From the NCBI RefSeq assembly GCF_004362015.1, contig NZ_SNWW01000001.1, forward strand, positions 483,288-547,287: a DNA stretch of 64,000 bases. Direction: 5' to 3'. The notes under the pieces were generated by a model. The model was given only the letters and a program-made list of their open reading frames with translations, had not been told where the DNA came from and did no database searches. A program made the translations under genes and the position numbers. Numbering within the stretch: position 1 is the first letter of the stretch; the number at the start of each line of letters is the position of its first letter. Source of the stretch: Flavobacterium chryseum. Its GTDB lineage: Bacteria; Bacteroidota; Bacteroidia; Flavobacteriales; Flavobacteriaceae. This document shows, one piece after another, positions 32,563-41,863 of the stretch.

Positions 32563-33705
32563 TTATCTTATTTTAAAAGTAACTCTTCTGGCTATTCTTC
32601 TAGCTTCTTCTGAATCTTTTTGAATAGATGTGTCAGCTCCTGCAGGTACAACGTTTAATCTTGAAGATGCAATTCCGGCTTTTTCAAAAATGGTTTTAAC
32701 ATTGTTTGCTCTTGCTTTAGATAATTTCTCATTGTACTCAGAACTTCCAACCTGATCTGCATAACCAATAATATCAAGATTAGCAGAAGGGTTTTTTCTT
32801 AAGTAAGTTAAAACAGCATCAATCGCAGCTGTAGAATTTTCTATTGGAGTAGCTTTATTAAAATCAAAATAAACACTATAGTATTTATCATTAATCATTT
32901 CTTTAACAATATCCTTGTCGCTTACGGCTTGAGTATTGTTAATTTGTTTTTCTACAATTACTTGTTTTTCCGGAATTTTTTTAATTTGTGCTTCAAGATC
33001 AGCAATTTTGCTTTCTAATCCAGAAAGATCTGCGCTATCTTGTGATAGTACAACCCAGTCAGCATGTTTTGTGTTTTTCCCTAAATAAACATTTAAACCA
33101 ATTGTTCCGTTAAAAAGAACTCCTGAAAATCCACTTTCATACTCAACAGGAACGCCGTCAAATGTAGCATTTTGGTTAGAATTAAGAATTGTAGTAAAAT
33201 CACCAGTTAAAGCAATTCTGTCAGTCAATCTTATTTGTCCGGTAACTCCAGCAATAAAATTACCCATTTTGTCTTTAATGTGATTATCACTGTTCTCTAA
33301 TCTTGATAAACCAAAACCTGTATGCGCTAATAAACCAATTGTTTTAGTCCAGGTTTCAAAGTTCATGATTCTTCCTAAGTTCGCTACAGCTTGTAAATCA
33401 GCTCTGTAATATTTTGAGTCAAAATTTGCTGAATTACCGCCATCTATAAAATGGTTGTATCCAACATCAGCTTTTAAACCAAACTTGTTGTTAAACATAT
33501 ACCTTGCACCTAAATCAACTACAAATGGACTAGGAAAAGAGGTGTAATAATTACTTGCTGAGAAAGGTCTTTGAGGTTTGTTAACCCCACCACTTAATTC
33601 GACAGACCATTTATTGTAATCCGAAGCTTTTTTTTCTGTTTCTGTTTGTGCTTGTGCATGGGTTAAACCTAGCGCGCAAGCCAAAACAATTAGAATTTTT
33701 TTCAT
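32563..33705 (-). CDS. OmpA family outer-membrane protein
   Basis: A 380-residue protein: signal peptide 1-20 (MKKILIVLACALGLTHAQAQ), N-terminal eight-strand barrel (WSVELSGGVNKPQRPF, RYMFNNKFGLKADVGYNHF), a short coiled linker (LSGLESKIADLEAQIKKI), then a peptidoglycan-binding OmpA domain (about 275-380) with GYADQVGSSEYNEKLSKARANNV holding the Asp and Arg that contact diaminopimelate. An in-frame start 57 bases earlier adds a non-signal-like extension, so the ATG at 33705 is chosen. Structural link between outer membrane and cell wall. Confidence 0.93.
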   Translation of the reverse strand: MKKILIVLACALGLTHAQAQTETEKKASDYNKWSVELSGGVNKPQRPFSASNYYTSFPSPFVVDLGARYMFNNKFGLKADVGYNHFIDGGNSANFDSKYYRADLQAVANLGRIMNFETWTKTIGLLAHTGFGLSRLENSDNHIKDKMGNFIAGVTGQIRLTDRIALTGDFTTILNSNQNATFDGVPVEYESGFSGVLFNGTIGLNVYLGKNTKHADWVVLSQDSADLSGLESKIADLEAQIKKIPEKQVIVEKQINNTQAVSDKDIVKEMINDKYYSVYFDFNKATPIENSTAAIDAVLTYLRKNPSANLDIIGYADQVGSSEYNEKLSKARANNVKTIFEKAGIASSRLNVVPAGADTSIQKDSEEARRIARRVTFKIR

Positions 33706-33811
33706 TGTTATTTGAGTTTTAAAATTTTCCCCAAACCAACAATTATTTGTAAGAATAGTCACCCACTAAAAGTTATTATTGCCACAGAATAGGGCAAAAG
33801 TAAATTAGCGG

Positions 33812-34441
33812 CTAATCGTTCATTAAATCCTGAAAAAAATCTACAAATTTACCCATATGTAATCCGTCCATTAAACCATGATGTACGTGAACTGACATTG
33901 CGATGGTTCTTTGTCCGGTTTCTGAAGTTATCATCTTGCCGAAAGAAATTTTAGGGCAGCTATCCGGATAAGTATAACTTCTGGCGTGCGAAAGCGAAGT
34001 AAAATTCAACCACGGAATTGCAGAGAAATGTATCACATTATCATCATCAAATGATCTTGTGAAAAGTCCGGTGGTATTTTGAATTCTTTCGATTTCTGCT
34101 AAAGCATTTTGTTCGAAAACTTTAAAATCAGGGTTGTATTCGATTAATGAAAATCCGAAAGTCCCATCTTCGCGCCCAATTGTTGCAGAAGCATCCACAC
34201 GATCGTTAATGTAAATTTTGTCTTCTGAAATTCTGTACTTAAAATTTTCAATAGAATTTACAGCAACCAAAGTCTTATGTAAATAATAGATGAAAAAAGA
34301 AGCTTTTAAACTTTTTGCAGTTTGATACGCTTTTGTACAATCAATTTGAACGGTCGCGCCAAAAAAAGGCTCTTCCATTTGTCTGAAATGCTTAAAATGT
34401 TCTTTTCTATTCCAGTTTTCTAAATCTAAAAGTGTTTTCAT
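33812..34441 (-). CDS. Chloramphenicol acetyltransferase-like protein
   Basis: A 209-residue protein of the CAT fold. The active-site motif H187-H188-G-L-M-D192-G matches the HHxxxDG of CAT (catalytic His188, structural Asp192), and NWNRKEHFKHF at the N-terminus and SHARSYTYPDSCPKISFGK fit the family. Chromosomal CAT-like proteins do not always act on chloramphenicol, so resistance is possible but unproven. Its start overlaps the stop of the HAD gene by one base (TAATG), implying translational coupling. Confidence 0.85.
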   Translation of the reverse strand: MKTLLDLENWNRKEHFKHFRQMEEPFFGATVQIDCTKAYQTAKSLKASFFIYYLHKTLVAVNSIENFKYRISEDKIYINDRVDASATIGREDGTFGFSLIEYNPDFKVFEQNALAEIERIQNTTGLFTRSFDDDNVIHFSAIPWLNFTSLSHARSYTYPDSCPKISFGKMITSETGQRTIAMSVHVHHGLMDGLHMGKFVDFFQDLMND

Positions 34442-35148
34442 TATAGTAAGTTATGAACGACTTCGGTAATTTTTTCGAATGAACTAAAATGTTCATGCTC
34501 TACTTTATGGCTGATTTTTTCATGCTCCCAAGTGGTGTGAAACGGAATGTGTACAGCGTAACCGCCAATTCCTAAAACAGGTAATACATCAGATTTTAAT
34601 GAATTCCCAATCATTAAAAATTCATGAGCCTGAATGTCTAAACGGCCTAATAATTTCTCGTAATCAATTTCCTGTTTGTCTGACATCACTTCGATATGAT
34701 GAAAATAATGTCCCAAACCGGAACGGTGCAATTTGCTGTGCTGGTCTTTTAAGTCGCCTTTTGTAGCCACAACCAATTTATAATTACCTTGCAAAGCCTG
34801 TAAAGTTTCTTCGATTCCGTCAAGAAGTTCGATTGGTTTTTCTAGTAATTCTTTTCCGTATTGAATAATTTTCTGAATCACTTCAACGGGAATTGTATTG
34901 TTTGAAATGTTCATCGCAGCTTCAATCATCGAAAGAATGTAGCCTTTAATTCCGTATCCATACAGAGGCAAATTTGCAATTTCAATTTTAAATAATTCCT
35001 GCGAAATTCCCTGCTGTGAAAGATAATCTTCCATCAAGGCGCAAAATTTATGTTCCGTTTCCTGAAAGTAAGGTTCGTTTACAAACAGTGTATCATCAGC
35101 ATCAAATGCGATTACTTTTAAATTTGGTATTTTGCTTTTATGTAACAT
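34441..35148 (-). CDS. HAD family hydrolase
   Basis: A 235-residue haloacid dehalogenase-type phosphatase with motif I D16-A-D18-D-T (VIAFDADDTLF), motif II in VVATKGD, and motif IV IGNSLKSDV. The helical cap after motif I fits subfamily I. The substrate is unknown. It is the upstream partner of the CAT-like gene in a two-gene unit with a one-base overlap. Confidence 0.88.
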   Translation of the reverse strand: MLHKSKIPNLKVIAFDADDTLFVNEPYFQETEHKFCALMEDYLSQQGISQELFKIEIANLPLYGYGIKGYILSMIEAAMNISNNTIPVEVIQKIIQYGKELLEKPIELLDGIEETLQALQGNYKLVVATKGDLKDQHSKLHRSGLGHYFHHIEVMSDKQEIDYEKLLGRLDIQAHEFLMIGNSLKSDVLPVLGIGGYAVHIPFHTTWEHEKISHKVEHEHFSSFEKITEVVHNLL

Positions 35149-35187
35149 AATGTTTTTGTTTCAAGTGTTTTTTTGTTCAGGTTTTTT

Positions 35188-35344
35188 GCCACGAATTGCA
35201 CGAATTGGCACAAATTTTTTTGCCACAGATTATAATGATTTCAAAGATTTAAAAATATCTGCTCAATCTGCCAAATCTGCGTGAATCTTCTTCGCAAGAA
35301 AATAAAAAAATGTGCATTAATCCGTTTAAATCTGTGTCATCGCG
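35188..35344. repeat. Composite of GCCACGAATT and AATCTGCGTGAA repeat families
   Basis: Starts with a GCCACGAATTGCACGAATT arm, continues with GCCACAGATTATAATGATT, then CTGCTCAATCTGC and AATCTGCGTGAATC, and ends with AATCCGTTTAAATCTGTGTC. Two repeat families seen elsewhere in the window lie side by side here, filling the gap upstream of the HAD gene. Confidence 0.6.
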
Positions 35345-35353
35345 TTCCAGTTC

Positions 35354-36242
35354 TTAATTATTAGCAGACAGCTTTTTAAAAGAAATCGTTTTATCGTAAA
35401 AAGTTATTCTAATTCCGAAAAGCAAAATGATTCCGCCGAAAACCATTTGTAAAGTTATTTGTTCTTCTAAAAACAACCAAGCTAATATTGAAGTAATTAC
35501 AGCCTGACTCAACAAACTTAATGAAACTCTGGTCGCGCGCATGTGCTGTGTGGCGTAGCTAATTGAAAGCCAGGCACACAATTGACAAATTACCGCCTGA
35601 AGTAAAAGTACAAACCAACCCGTATTTGAAAATCCTGTAAAAGGTTCGTTTAAAGCATAACAAAGTATTCCTAAATAAATACTTGACGCCAATAAACTAA
35701 TGGTCATAAACGATAAAACATCAACTTGTGAAAGTACATTTTTGCTCACCAAAAGATAAATAGAATATAATATTCCGGATAAAACCGCAAACAGAAAGGC
35801 CTGATTGAAATTCAACTCCATAAAAAAGCTAAAACCAACCAAAGTCACCATTCCGAATAAGGACACAACCGTTCCGATCCAAAAATTAGTTGCCGGTTTT
35901 GATTTCAAAAACACAAAAGAACCAATTCCAACCCAAAGCGGAGATAAATTTGTAAGCAACGAAGCCTGAGTCGCGCTTGAATCCTGAATGGCGATATTCC
36001 AAACGGCAACATCTGAAGCAAATAAAATACCGCAAAGTGCTGCTAGTAATGCAAATTTTAAATGTTGGAAGCTTAAAATTTTTACTCAAAAGCACATAAG
36101 GCAACAGCAAAGTCACAGCAAAAAACATTCGATAAAAAGCCGAGATTAATCCTGGTGCTAGTTTCAATTTAACCAATATCGGAAAAATCGAAATACAAAG
36201 TATCCCGCAGATTAAGGCTAATCTTGGTTTGGTGAGTTTCAT
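35354..36242 (-). pseudogene. EamA/DMT family transporter, frameshifted
   Basis: The N-terminal part (from ATG at 36242, MKLTKPRLALICGILCISIFPILVK on to NFKLPTFK) and the C-terminal part (ending SFKKLSANN) together make one ten-helix drug/metabolite transporter of about 295 residues, but they are in different frames. The switch falls at a run of four A on the minus strand (36056-36059 as TTTT on plus): removing one A restores LPTFKFALLAALCGILFASD and continues without a stop into the second half. A recent +1 frameshift or a sequencing error. If real, the transporter is inactive. Confidence 0.87.
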
Positions 36243-36266
36243 TTGGATATGTATTTAAAACAAAAA

Positions 36267-36301
36267 GCGTGAATCAATTAAAATATTTAATCGATTCACG
36301 C
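36267..36301 (-). terminator. Terminator of metG
   Basis: Sixteen-base arms (36267-36282 and 36286-36301) with one mismatch and a three-base loop; T run follows on the minus strand. 22 bases past the metG stop. Confidence 0.8.
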
Positions 36302-36323
36302 CATTTTATAATCTTATAAAAAC

Positions 36324-38381
36324 TTAGTTTATCGTCTCGCCATTTGGCGCATCAGTATCCGGGTTTACAAAAACCAATTTTCCTTCTGCATTTGTTGTCA
36401 TTAAAATCATTCCCTGGCTTTCAACGCCGCGTAAGGCTCTTGGAGCTAAGTTTGCCAATACTGTAACGCGTTTACCAATGATTTCTTCTGGCGAAAAGCT
36501 TTCTGCAATTCCTGAAACTATTGTGCGAACATCAATTCCGGTATCAATTTTAAGCACCAAAAGTTTGTTGGCTTTTGGCATTTTTTCAGCTTCAATGATG
36601 GTTCCTACGCGTAAATCCATTTTGGCGAAATCCTCATATTGAATTAAATCTTTTTGAGGTTCTGCTTTTTTGTTTTCAGCGATATTAGCGGTTTTTGTAG
36701 CTTCCAATTTATCTATTTGTTTTTGTATTTCTTCGTCTTCTATTTTTGCGAAAAGCAATTCTGCTTCGCCAATTTGGTGTCCGTCGGGAATTAATTCTGA
36801 ATTCTCAGCAACATCATTCCATTTCAACTTACCTTCATTTTTCAATATTCCTGACAATTTAGCCGCAGTAAAAGGTAAAAATGGTTCAGCCAAAACGCTC
36901 AAAGCAGCAGCAATTTGCAATGCCACATACATTTGAGTTTTTACGCGCTCCGGATTGTCTTTCATTACTTTCCAAGGCTCTTCGTCAGCAAGATATTTGT
37001 TTCCTAAACGGGCAACATTCATCAATTCGCCTAAAGCTTCACGGAATCTATAACGTTCAACCGAACTTGAAATCACGGCTGGATATGCTTTTAATTCGGC
37101 TAAAGTATTTTCGTCAACTTCTGATAATTCATTCGGTTTCGGAATAAAACCATCGTAATATTTGTTCGTTAAAACGATAACACGGTTAATGAAATTCCCA
37201 AAAACAGCAACTAATTCATTGTTATTTCTAGATTGAAAACTCTTCCATGTAAAGTCGTTATCTTGAGTTTCAGGTGCATTAGCCGTCAATGCATAACGCA
37301 AAACGTCTTGTTTCTCCGGAAATTCTTCTAAATATTCGTGCAGCCAAACTGCCCAGTTTTTTGAAGTCGAAAGTTTGTTTCCTTCCAAATTTAAAAACTC
37401 ATTTGCAGGAACGTTATCAGGTAAAATATAGCTTCCTTCGGCTTTTAACATCGCAGGGAAAATGATACAGTGAAAAACAATATTGTCTTTTCCAATAAAA
37501 TGAACCAATTTGGTGTCTTCGTCTTTCCAATACGGTTCCCAGTCTTTTCCTTCGCGCAAAGCCCATTCTTTTGTAGATGAGATATACCCGATAGGAGCAT
37601 CAAACCAAACATATAATTTTTTTCCTTCGGCACCTTCAACCGGAACATCAATTCCCCAATCCAGATCACGTGTTACCGCACGAGGTTCAAGTCCGCCATC
37701 AACCCATGATTTAACTTGTCCGTAAACATTCGGTTTCCAGTCGCTTTTATGTCCAACTAAAATCCATTCTGTTAAGAAATCTGTATATCGGTCTAAAGGT
37801 AAAAACCAGTGTTTTGTTGCTTTTAAAATTGGAGTTTCTCCAGTAATTGTCGATTTTGGATTAATCAAATCCGTAGCATTTAGAGTCGATCCGCAATTTT
37901 CACATTGATCTCCGTAAGCTCCTTCATTGCCACATCTTGGGCAAGTTCCCACAACAAAACGATCAGCCAAAAACTGGTCAGCTTTTGCATCATATAATTG
38001 TTCCGTAACTTCTTCAATAAAATCACCGTTATCATATAGTTTTTTAAAGAATTCCTGAGCCGTATCATGATGAATTTTAGCCGAAGTTCGAGAATAATTA
38101 TCAAACGAAATTCCGAAATCAGCGAATGATTTTCGAATAATTCCGTCGTATTTATCAATAACTTCTTGTGGTGTAATTCCTTCTTTTTTGGCTTTCATCG
38201 AAATTGCAACGCCGTGCTCATCGCTTCCGCAAATAAACGCAACGTCTTTTCCCTGTAAACGTAAATATCTCGAATAAATATCTGCAGGCACGTAAACCCC
38301 CGCCAAATGGCCAATGTGAATAGGTCCGTTGGTATAAGGTAAAGCTGCCGTAATAGTATATCTCTTTGGATTTTGTATCAT
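36324..38381 (-). CDS. metG: Methionyl-tRNA synthetase
   Basis: A 685-residue class I synthetase that charges tRNA-Met. HIGH motif at 22-25, KMSKS equivalent K336-L-S-T-S340, and a zinc knuckle C147-x2-C150...C160-x2-C163 ([17 protein letters not shown]). The C-terminal 105 residues form the EMAPII-like tRNA-binding/dimerisation domain ([24 protein letters not shown]). Complete; a perfect -7 box and a possible start-proximal hairpin lie just upstream. Confidence 0.97.
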   Translation of the reverse strand: MIQNPKRYTITAALPYTNGPIHIGHLAGVYVPADIYSRYLRLQGKDVAFICGSDEHGVAISMKAKKEGITPQEVIDKYDGIIRKSFADFGISFDNYSRTSAKIHHDTAQEFFKKLYDNGDFIEEVTEQLYDAKADQFLADRFVVGTCPRCGNEGAYGDQCENCGSTLNATDLINPKSTITGETPILKATKHWFLPLDRYTDFLTEWILVGHKSDWKPNVYGQVKSWVDGGLEPRAVTRDLDWGIDVPVEGAEGKKLYVWFDAPIGYISSTKEWALREGKDWEPYWKDEDTKLVHFIGKDNIVFHCIIFPAMLKAEGSYILPDNVPANEFLNLEGNKLSTSKNWAVWLHEYLEEFPEKQDVLRYALTANAPETQDNDFTWKSFQSRNNNELVAVFGNFINRVIVLTNKYYDGFIPKPNELSEVDENTLAELKAYPAVISSSVERYRFREALGELMNVARLGNKYLADEEPWKVMKDNPERVKTQMYVALQIAAALSVLAEPFLPFTAAKLSGILKNEGKLKWNDVAENSELIPDGHQIGEAELLFAKIEDEEIQKQIDKLEATKTANIAENKKAEPQKDLIQYEDFAKMDLRVGTIIEAEKMPKANKLLVLKIDTGIDVRTIVSGIAESFSPEEIIGKRVTVLANLAPRALRGVESQGMILMTTNAEGKLVFVNPDTDAPNGETIN

Positions 38382-38400
38382 AACTCAATTTTATTGAGTG

Positions 38401-38408
38401 CAAAAATA
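38401..38408 (-). promoter_or_regulatory. -7 box (TATTTTTG) for metG
   Basis: A perfect TAnnTTTG on minus, 19 bases before the ATG. The short leader contains ACTCAAT-AAA-ATTGAGT, a seven-base hairpin ending one base before the start codon. Confidence 0.55.
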
Positions 38409-38518
38409 AGCAATAGAATTGAGATTTTGTTATTACGCAGAGATTCACAGAGATTTTTTAATCTCACTACGTGCAGAGACGCAAAGTTTAATTTAAAGTC
38501 AACGATAATCTTACAGTT

Positions 38519-38620
38519 TGTCATTTCGAGGAACGAGAAATCTCCGCAAGAAACTCCATTCCTAAAGTCGCCAATCTTTGGCGAGTTACTTGCGGAGATT
38601 TCTCGTTCCTCGAAATGACA
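38519..38620. repeat. Long perfect palindrome with nested hairpin (GTCATTTCGAGGAACGAG type)
   Basis: Two exact 32-base inverted arms (38519-38550 and 38589-38620) enclose a 38-base centre that itself contains CGCCAA-TCT-TTGGCG (38569-38583). Pairing can extend a further five bases inward after one mismatch. Non-coding, between divergent metG and the CDGSH gene. REP/MITE-like; related words are widespread in Bacteroidota intergenic DNA. No transposase is nearby. Confidence 0.9.
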
Positions 38621-38785
38621 TAAAATGAGAAAACTTTGCTAATCTTCCTCTTTGTTATTCAAAAAATAAAAACCTTAGCAAATCTCTGTGGTAAAACTAA
38701 ATAGAACCAGTTTAAACTAGCATCTTAACTAAAATCTTCAGAATATATTTTGCAATCTTTGTCCTGAAAAAACAAAGACAATTTT

Positions 38786-39013
38786 ATGAGCAAAACAAAA
38801 TTAATCATCAATAAAAACGGATCTATAAAAATAGAAGGCGATTTCGAAATCATGGATGCTGAAGGAACAGTTTACGGGCTACAAGGAAGATCTGCATTGG
38901 GTCTTTGCCGTTGTGGATTATCTGCAAACAAACCTTTTTGTGATGGTGGACACAGAAATAATTTCGAACATGATTCTATCGCGTTTGATTTACCGCCAAT
39001 GAAAACGAATTAG
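38786..39013 (+). CDS. CDGSH iron-sulfur domain protein
   Basis: A 75-residue protein with the 2Fe-2S CDGSH signature: C41-x-C43-x8-C52-D-G-G-H56 (CRCGLSANKPFCDGGH), where three cysteines and one histidine bind the cluster. Single motif, no membrane anchor, so soluble. Relatives of mitoNEET handle redox or cluster transfer; the partner here is unknown. Own terminator downstream. Confidence 0.93.
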   Translation: MSKTKLIINKNGSIKIEGDFEIMDAEGTVYGLQGRSALGLCRCGLSANKPFCDGGHRNNFEHDSIAFDLPPMKTN

Positions 39014-39031
39014 GAATCGTTTTAAAACACA

Positions 39032-39063
39032 AAAAAGCTGCATTTTTCGAGATGCAGCTTTTT
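39032..39063. terminator. Bidirectional terminator, CDGSH and PhzF genes
   Basis: Twelve-base perfect arms (AAAAAGCTGCAT / ATGCAGCTTTTT) and an eight-base loop between the two convergent stops. Confidence 0.85.
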
Positions 39064-39065
39064 GT

Positions 39066-39968
39066 TTATATATAAAGTTCTCCTTTCATTGTTATAATAG
39101 AAGAACCGCCTACTAAAATATCTTCTTCACGATTCATAACTTCAATCAGTGAAGGCTGTTTTAACTTTACTCCCTGAAGAATTTTATATTCTTTATCTGA
39201 TTTAGTGAATTTCTTTTGTGTTAAAAATCCAATTAATGGACCTGCAGCCGTTCCTGTCGCGGGATCTTCATATATTCCGATTATAGGGTTAAAAAATCTT
39301 GTTTCGACTATATGTTCTTGGTTTTCATCAGCAATAGTGAAACAATAAAAACCTTCAAAATTATATTCTTTTGAGATTTCGATTAAAAGTTGGTTATCTG
39401 GAACACAGCTATTGAGTAATTGACTGTTTTTTATGGGAACCATTGTGTGTGCAACTTCTGTTTTAACTATTGTTGGAACAAAAGCATTCACATCTAAATC
39501 TTCAATTTTTAAACCGAGAGCTACTGCAATTCTATAAGTTGGAATTTCTTGTTTAATGATTGCCGATTTTTGATGCATTTGAACAACAGGATAAAAAGTA
39601 ACGGGGTCAAAACTTACAGTTAACGGAATTGCTGAATGTTTCATGATGACAAAAGGCTCACTTTCATTTTGTTCGTCAAAAATTGGAATTCCTTTTAGTA
39701 GAGCACCACATACTGCGCCTAATAAATTATGTCCTGCGCCGTCGATTTCGATTCCGGTTGGGGTAAACGAACGAACCATTAGTGCTTTATCTCTTGTGGA
39801 ATAATAAACAAAAGAGGTTTCAGAATAGCCAAATTCTTTAGAAATGTCCTGATAGGTTTCTAGTTTTAGATTTCCATCGGTAAAAACCACAGAAAGCGGA
39901 TTTCCTTTATAGCTTTCGTTTGAAAATACATCTAAAACGTAGTATTCTAATGCTGTTCTTTGTTCCAT
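39066..39968 (-). CDS. PhzF family isomerase-like protein
   Basis: A 300-residue PhzF-family protein with a two-lobe diaminopimelate-epimerase fold. The catalytic acid is Glu50 (FGYSETSF), and the signatures GNPLSVVF and EDPATGTAAGPL are present. PhzF itself isomerises a phenazine precursor, but no other phenazine genes are here, so a general isomerase role on an unknown substrate is more likely. Complete length. Confidence 0.88.
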   Translation of the reverse strand: MEQRTALEYYVLDVFSNESYKGNPLSVVFTDGNLKLETYQDISKEFGYSETSFVYYSTRDKALMVRSFTPTGIEIDGAGHNLLGAVCGALLKGIPIFDEQNESEPFVIMKHSAIPLTVSFDPVTFYPVVQMHQKSAIIKQEIPTYRIAVALGLKIEDLDVNAFVPTIVKTEVAHTMVPIKNSQLLNSCVPDNQLLIEISKEYNFEGFYCFTIADENQEHIVETRFFNPIIGIYEDPATGTAAGPLIGFLTQKKFTKSDKEYKILQGVKLKQPSLIEVMNREEDILVGGSSIITMKGELYI

Positions 39969-40242
39969 TGTTGGTTTTTTTAAAGGCTATTGGTGAAAAT
40001 AAGTTTTATCACTTTTGATAATCATTTATAATAAGTTTGCTATTGCTCTTATAAACCATAAAAGTACTACAAAAAGAAGCAAGAAAAACTGAACTTTGTT
40101 TACTTTTTGATTACCAAATTACAAACCAATAATTAATATTAAAAAAACTGAATTAAGTAGGGTATAAATCACCATTAAGCGATTATGTGTTAAGTTATTC
40201 CTGATTGCGTAAATTTGCAGTTTCTGCTTACGCTCAGTTTAT
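39969..40242. other. Intergenic region between PhzF and the small basic gene
   Basis: About 270 AT-rich bases between divergent genes. No open frame or strong structure was seen apart from weak promoter-like words. Confidence 0.35.
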
Positions 40243-40250
40243 TATATTTG
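40243..40250 (+). promoter_or_regulatory. -7 box (TATATTTG) for the small basic gene
   Basis: A perfect TAnnTTTG, 26 bases before the ATG at 40277. Confidence 0.55.
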
Positions 40251-40276
40251 TAAACGTAAATTAAAGAAGAGCAACC

Positions 40277-40447
40277 ATGGCAAAAGGACCCGAAAAAAAC
40301 ACCAAAAACAAGGCTTTGCATACCAAATTGCTAAATCGGAAAAAGGCCAAACTTCAGGAAGAAAAAAAGGAACGTGCCTTACGCTTGAAAGCTTTGGTTG
40401 CAAAAATGAATGAAAAAAAGAATAGTGACGAATCTGATGCTATTTAA
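40277..40447 (+). CDS. Small basic, helical protein (56 aa)
   Basis: A 56-residue frame, MAKGPEKNTKNK through KKNSDESDAI, rich in Lys and Glu with heptad-like Leu spacing (LLNRKKAKLQEEKKERALRL), suggesting one long helix. A perfect -7 box sits 26 bases upstream, which supports expression. 68 bases downstream comes the DMP19-like gene on the same strand. No family recognised; it could bind nucleic acid or act as a short coiled coil. Confidence 0.6.
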   Translation: MAKGPEKNTKNKALHTKLLNRKKAKLQEEKKERALRLKALVAKMNEKKNSDESDAI

Positions 40448-40515
40448 ATCAAATTGTATTTTTTTTCTCTTTTAATTTCCCTCAACTTTGCAAAACAATC
40501 TCAATACAAAACAAA

Positions 40516-41058
40516 ATGGAGGAATTTGGTAGAATATTAGTTTCAGAAACGGCAATGAATAGTGAAAATCTTCAGGATGTCATTCACTCAAATATTTCGG
40601 TAATCAATTTAATGCGCGAGGAAGGTGTCGATGACGAATTTATTCATGAAGATGCTTTGATGAGTTATTATCTTGATTATTACTGGTCGCAATATACCGA
40701 AGGAAATTTTGCACAATTCGTTCACAAATCCGGCTGGAACAAAGAACTAAACGAATTAATCGAAGAAGGCTTAGCTTTAATTGGTGCCGAAAAACATGTA
40801 GAATTGTTTCAACAACAAAGCAAAAAAGTAAAATTAATGAGCAGCGTAAAGCTGAATAAGTTTTTAAGTGGAAAATTAGAAGGCGTAAACCCAACTCGCG
40901 ATTTGCTTAACAACGATACATTTTACGAAATTGAAGAAAACTTAATTACGCTAAATGCCAATTTCCTAAAAAACCACCCTGACTTTGAAGTGCTTTCGGT
41001 AGACGATATGTTTGCAACTTTAGAAGAATATGTGGGACATGAAATTAAGCGAGCCTAG
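40516..41058 (+). CDS. DMP19-like (DUF4375) family protein
   Basis: A 180-residue soluble, acidic, mainly helical protein. The central MSYYLDYYWSQYTEGNFAQFVHKSGW matches the DMP19/DUF4375 family, whose Neisseria member was described as a DNA mimic. Whether this one mimics DNA is unknown; the net negative charge is only moderate. It is followed by repeats and has no clear partner gene. Confidence 0.65.
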   Translation: MEEFGRILVSETAMNSENLQDVIHSNISVINLMREEGVDDEFIHEDALMSYYLDYYWSQYTEGNFAQFVHKSGWNKELNELIEEGLALIGAEKHVELFQQQSKKVKLMSSVKLNKFLSGKLEGVNPTRDLLNNDTFYEIEENLITLNANFLKNHPDFEVLSVDDMFATLEEYVGHEIKRA

Positions 41059-41062
41059 GTTA

Positions 41063-41215
41063 TTTTACCGCAAAGCACGCTAAGTTTTACGCAAAGATTC
41101 GCTAAGTTTTTACATACGCATTGTCTGACTGAGCGAAGTCGAAGTCACGCAAAGCTAAGGTGAATTTCTGTGTCATCTTTGAGCATCTTTGTGAAATAAT
41201 TATATTCGCAAAGAC
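41063..41215. repeat. Cluster of CGCAAAG/CGCTAAG units and a GAGCGAAGTCGAAG half-site
   Basis: ACCGCAAAGCACGCTAAG and ACGCAAAGATTCGCTAAG are followed by GACTGAGCGAAGTCGAAG (41122-41144 region), then a further CGCAAAGCTAAGG and CATCTTTGAGCATCTTTG. Same families as at 21311-21473, in the same order, which suggests a composite unit. Confidence 0.6.
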
Positions 41216-41269
41216 TTCTTTTTGAATTAATTGAGTTAATTTTAGTTCTGATAAATAAAGCTGTTATTT

Positions 41270-41836
41270 ATGGAAGAGTTTACTCATATTAAATCAATTA
41301 TCGGAATCATTCTGGGTTTGAGTTTAACGCATCTCATCAGAGGATCTGTAATTTTTATTCAGCATCCGGGGCGGAAAAAAATCTATTTTGTACACTCGCT
41401 TTGGGTGTTTTATGTTTTTTTGCTGATTATACATTTTTGGTGGTGGGAGTTTAATCTGAAATTAATTCAGGAATGGTACTTTGCCGATTATTTTTTCATA
41501 ATTTGTTATATTCTCATTTTCTATTTGTTGTGCGCCATCCTTTATCCGGATGATTTAGTAGATTATTCAGGCTATGAAGATTATTTTTATTCCCGAAAAA
41601 AATGGTTTTTTGCTGTTTTGGCCATAAGCTTTGGCGCTGATTTAATTGACACTGCCATTAAAGGTGGCGATTATTTTTTATACAATCAAACCGAATATTA
41701 CGTTAGGATTATAAGTCATATTATATTGTGTTTAGCAGCGATAAAAATCAACAATAAAACTTTTCATTCTTTTTTGGTGATAGTTTTTATCGTTTACGAA
41801 CTCTCGTATATTTTAAGATTATTCAATGTTGAATAA
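41270..41836 (+). CDS. Six-helix membrane protein of unknown function
   Basis: A 188-residue integral membrane protein with predicted helices near 8-30, 38-57, 71-92, 111-130, 144-160 and 165-183, and an aromatic-rich loop (HFWWWEFNLKL). No family recognised. It ends 27 bases before the patatin-like gene on the same strand, so the two are probably one transcript. Confidence 0.7.
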   Translation: MEEFTHIKSIIGIILGLSLTHLIRGSVIFIQHPGRKKIYFVHSLWVFYVFLLIIHFWWWEFNLKLIQEWYFADYFFIICYILIFYLLCAILYPDDLVDYSGYEDYFYSRKKWFFAVLAISFGADLIDTAIKGGDYFLYNQTEYYVRIISHIILCLAAIKINNKTFHSFLVIVFIVYELSYILRLFNVE

Positions 41837-41863
41837 ATAATGACACTAATTAAATGTCTAAAA

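Noticed and set aside
33812..34441. Acquired chloramphenicol resistance gene
   Set aside because: Base composition matches neighbours and it is coupled to a chromosomal HAD gene, so it is called only CAT-like.
38519..38620. attC-like integron site
   Set aside because: No integrase or gene cassettes nearby and the arms are perfectly paired, unlike attC sites; a REP/MITE-like element is the simpler reading.
39066..39968. Phenazine biosynthesis locus
   Set aside because: Only the PhzF-like gene is present; no other phenazine genes are nearby.
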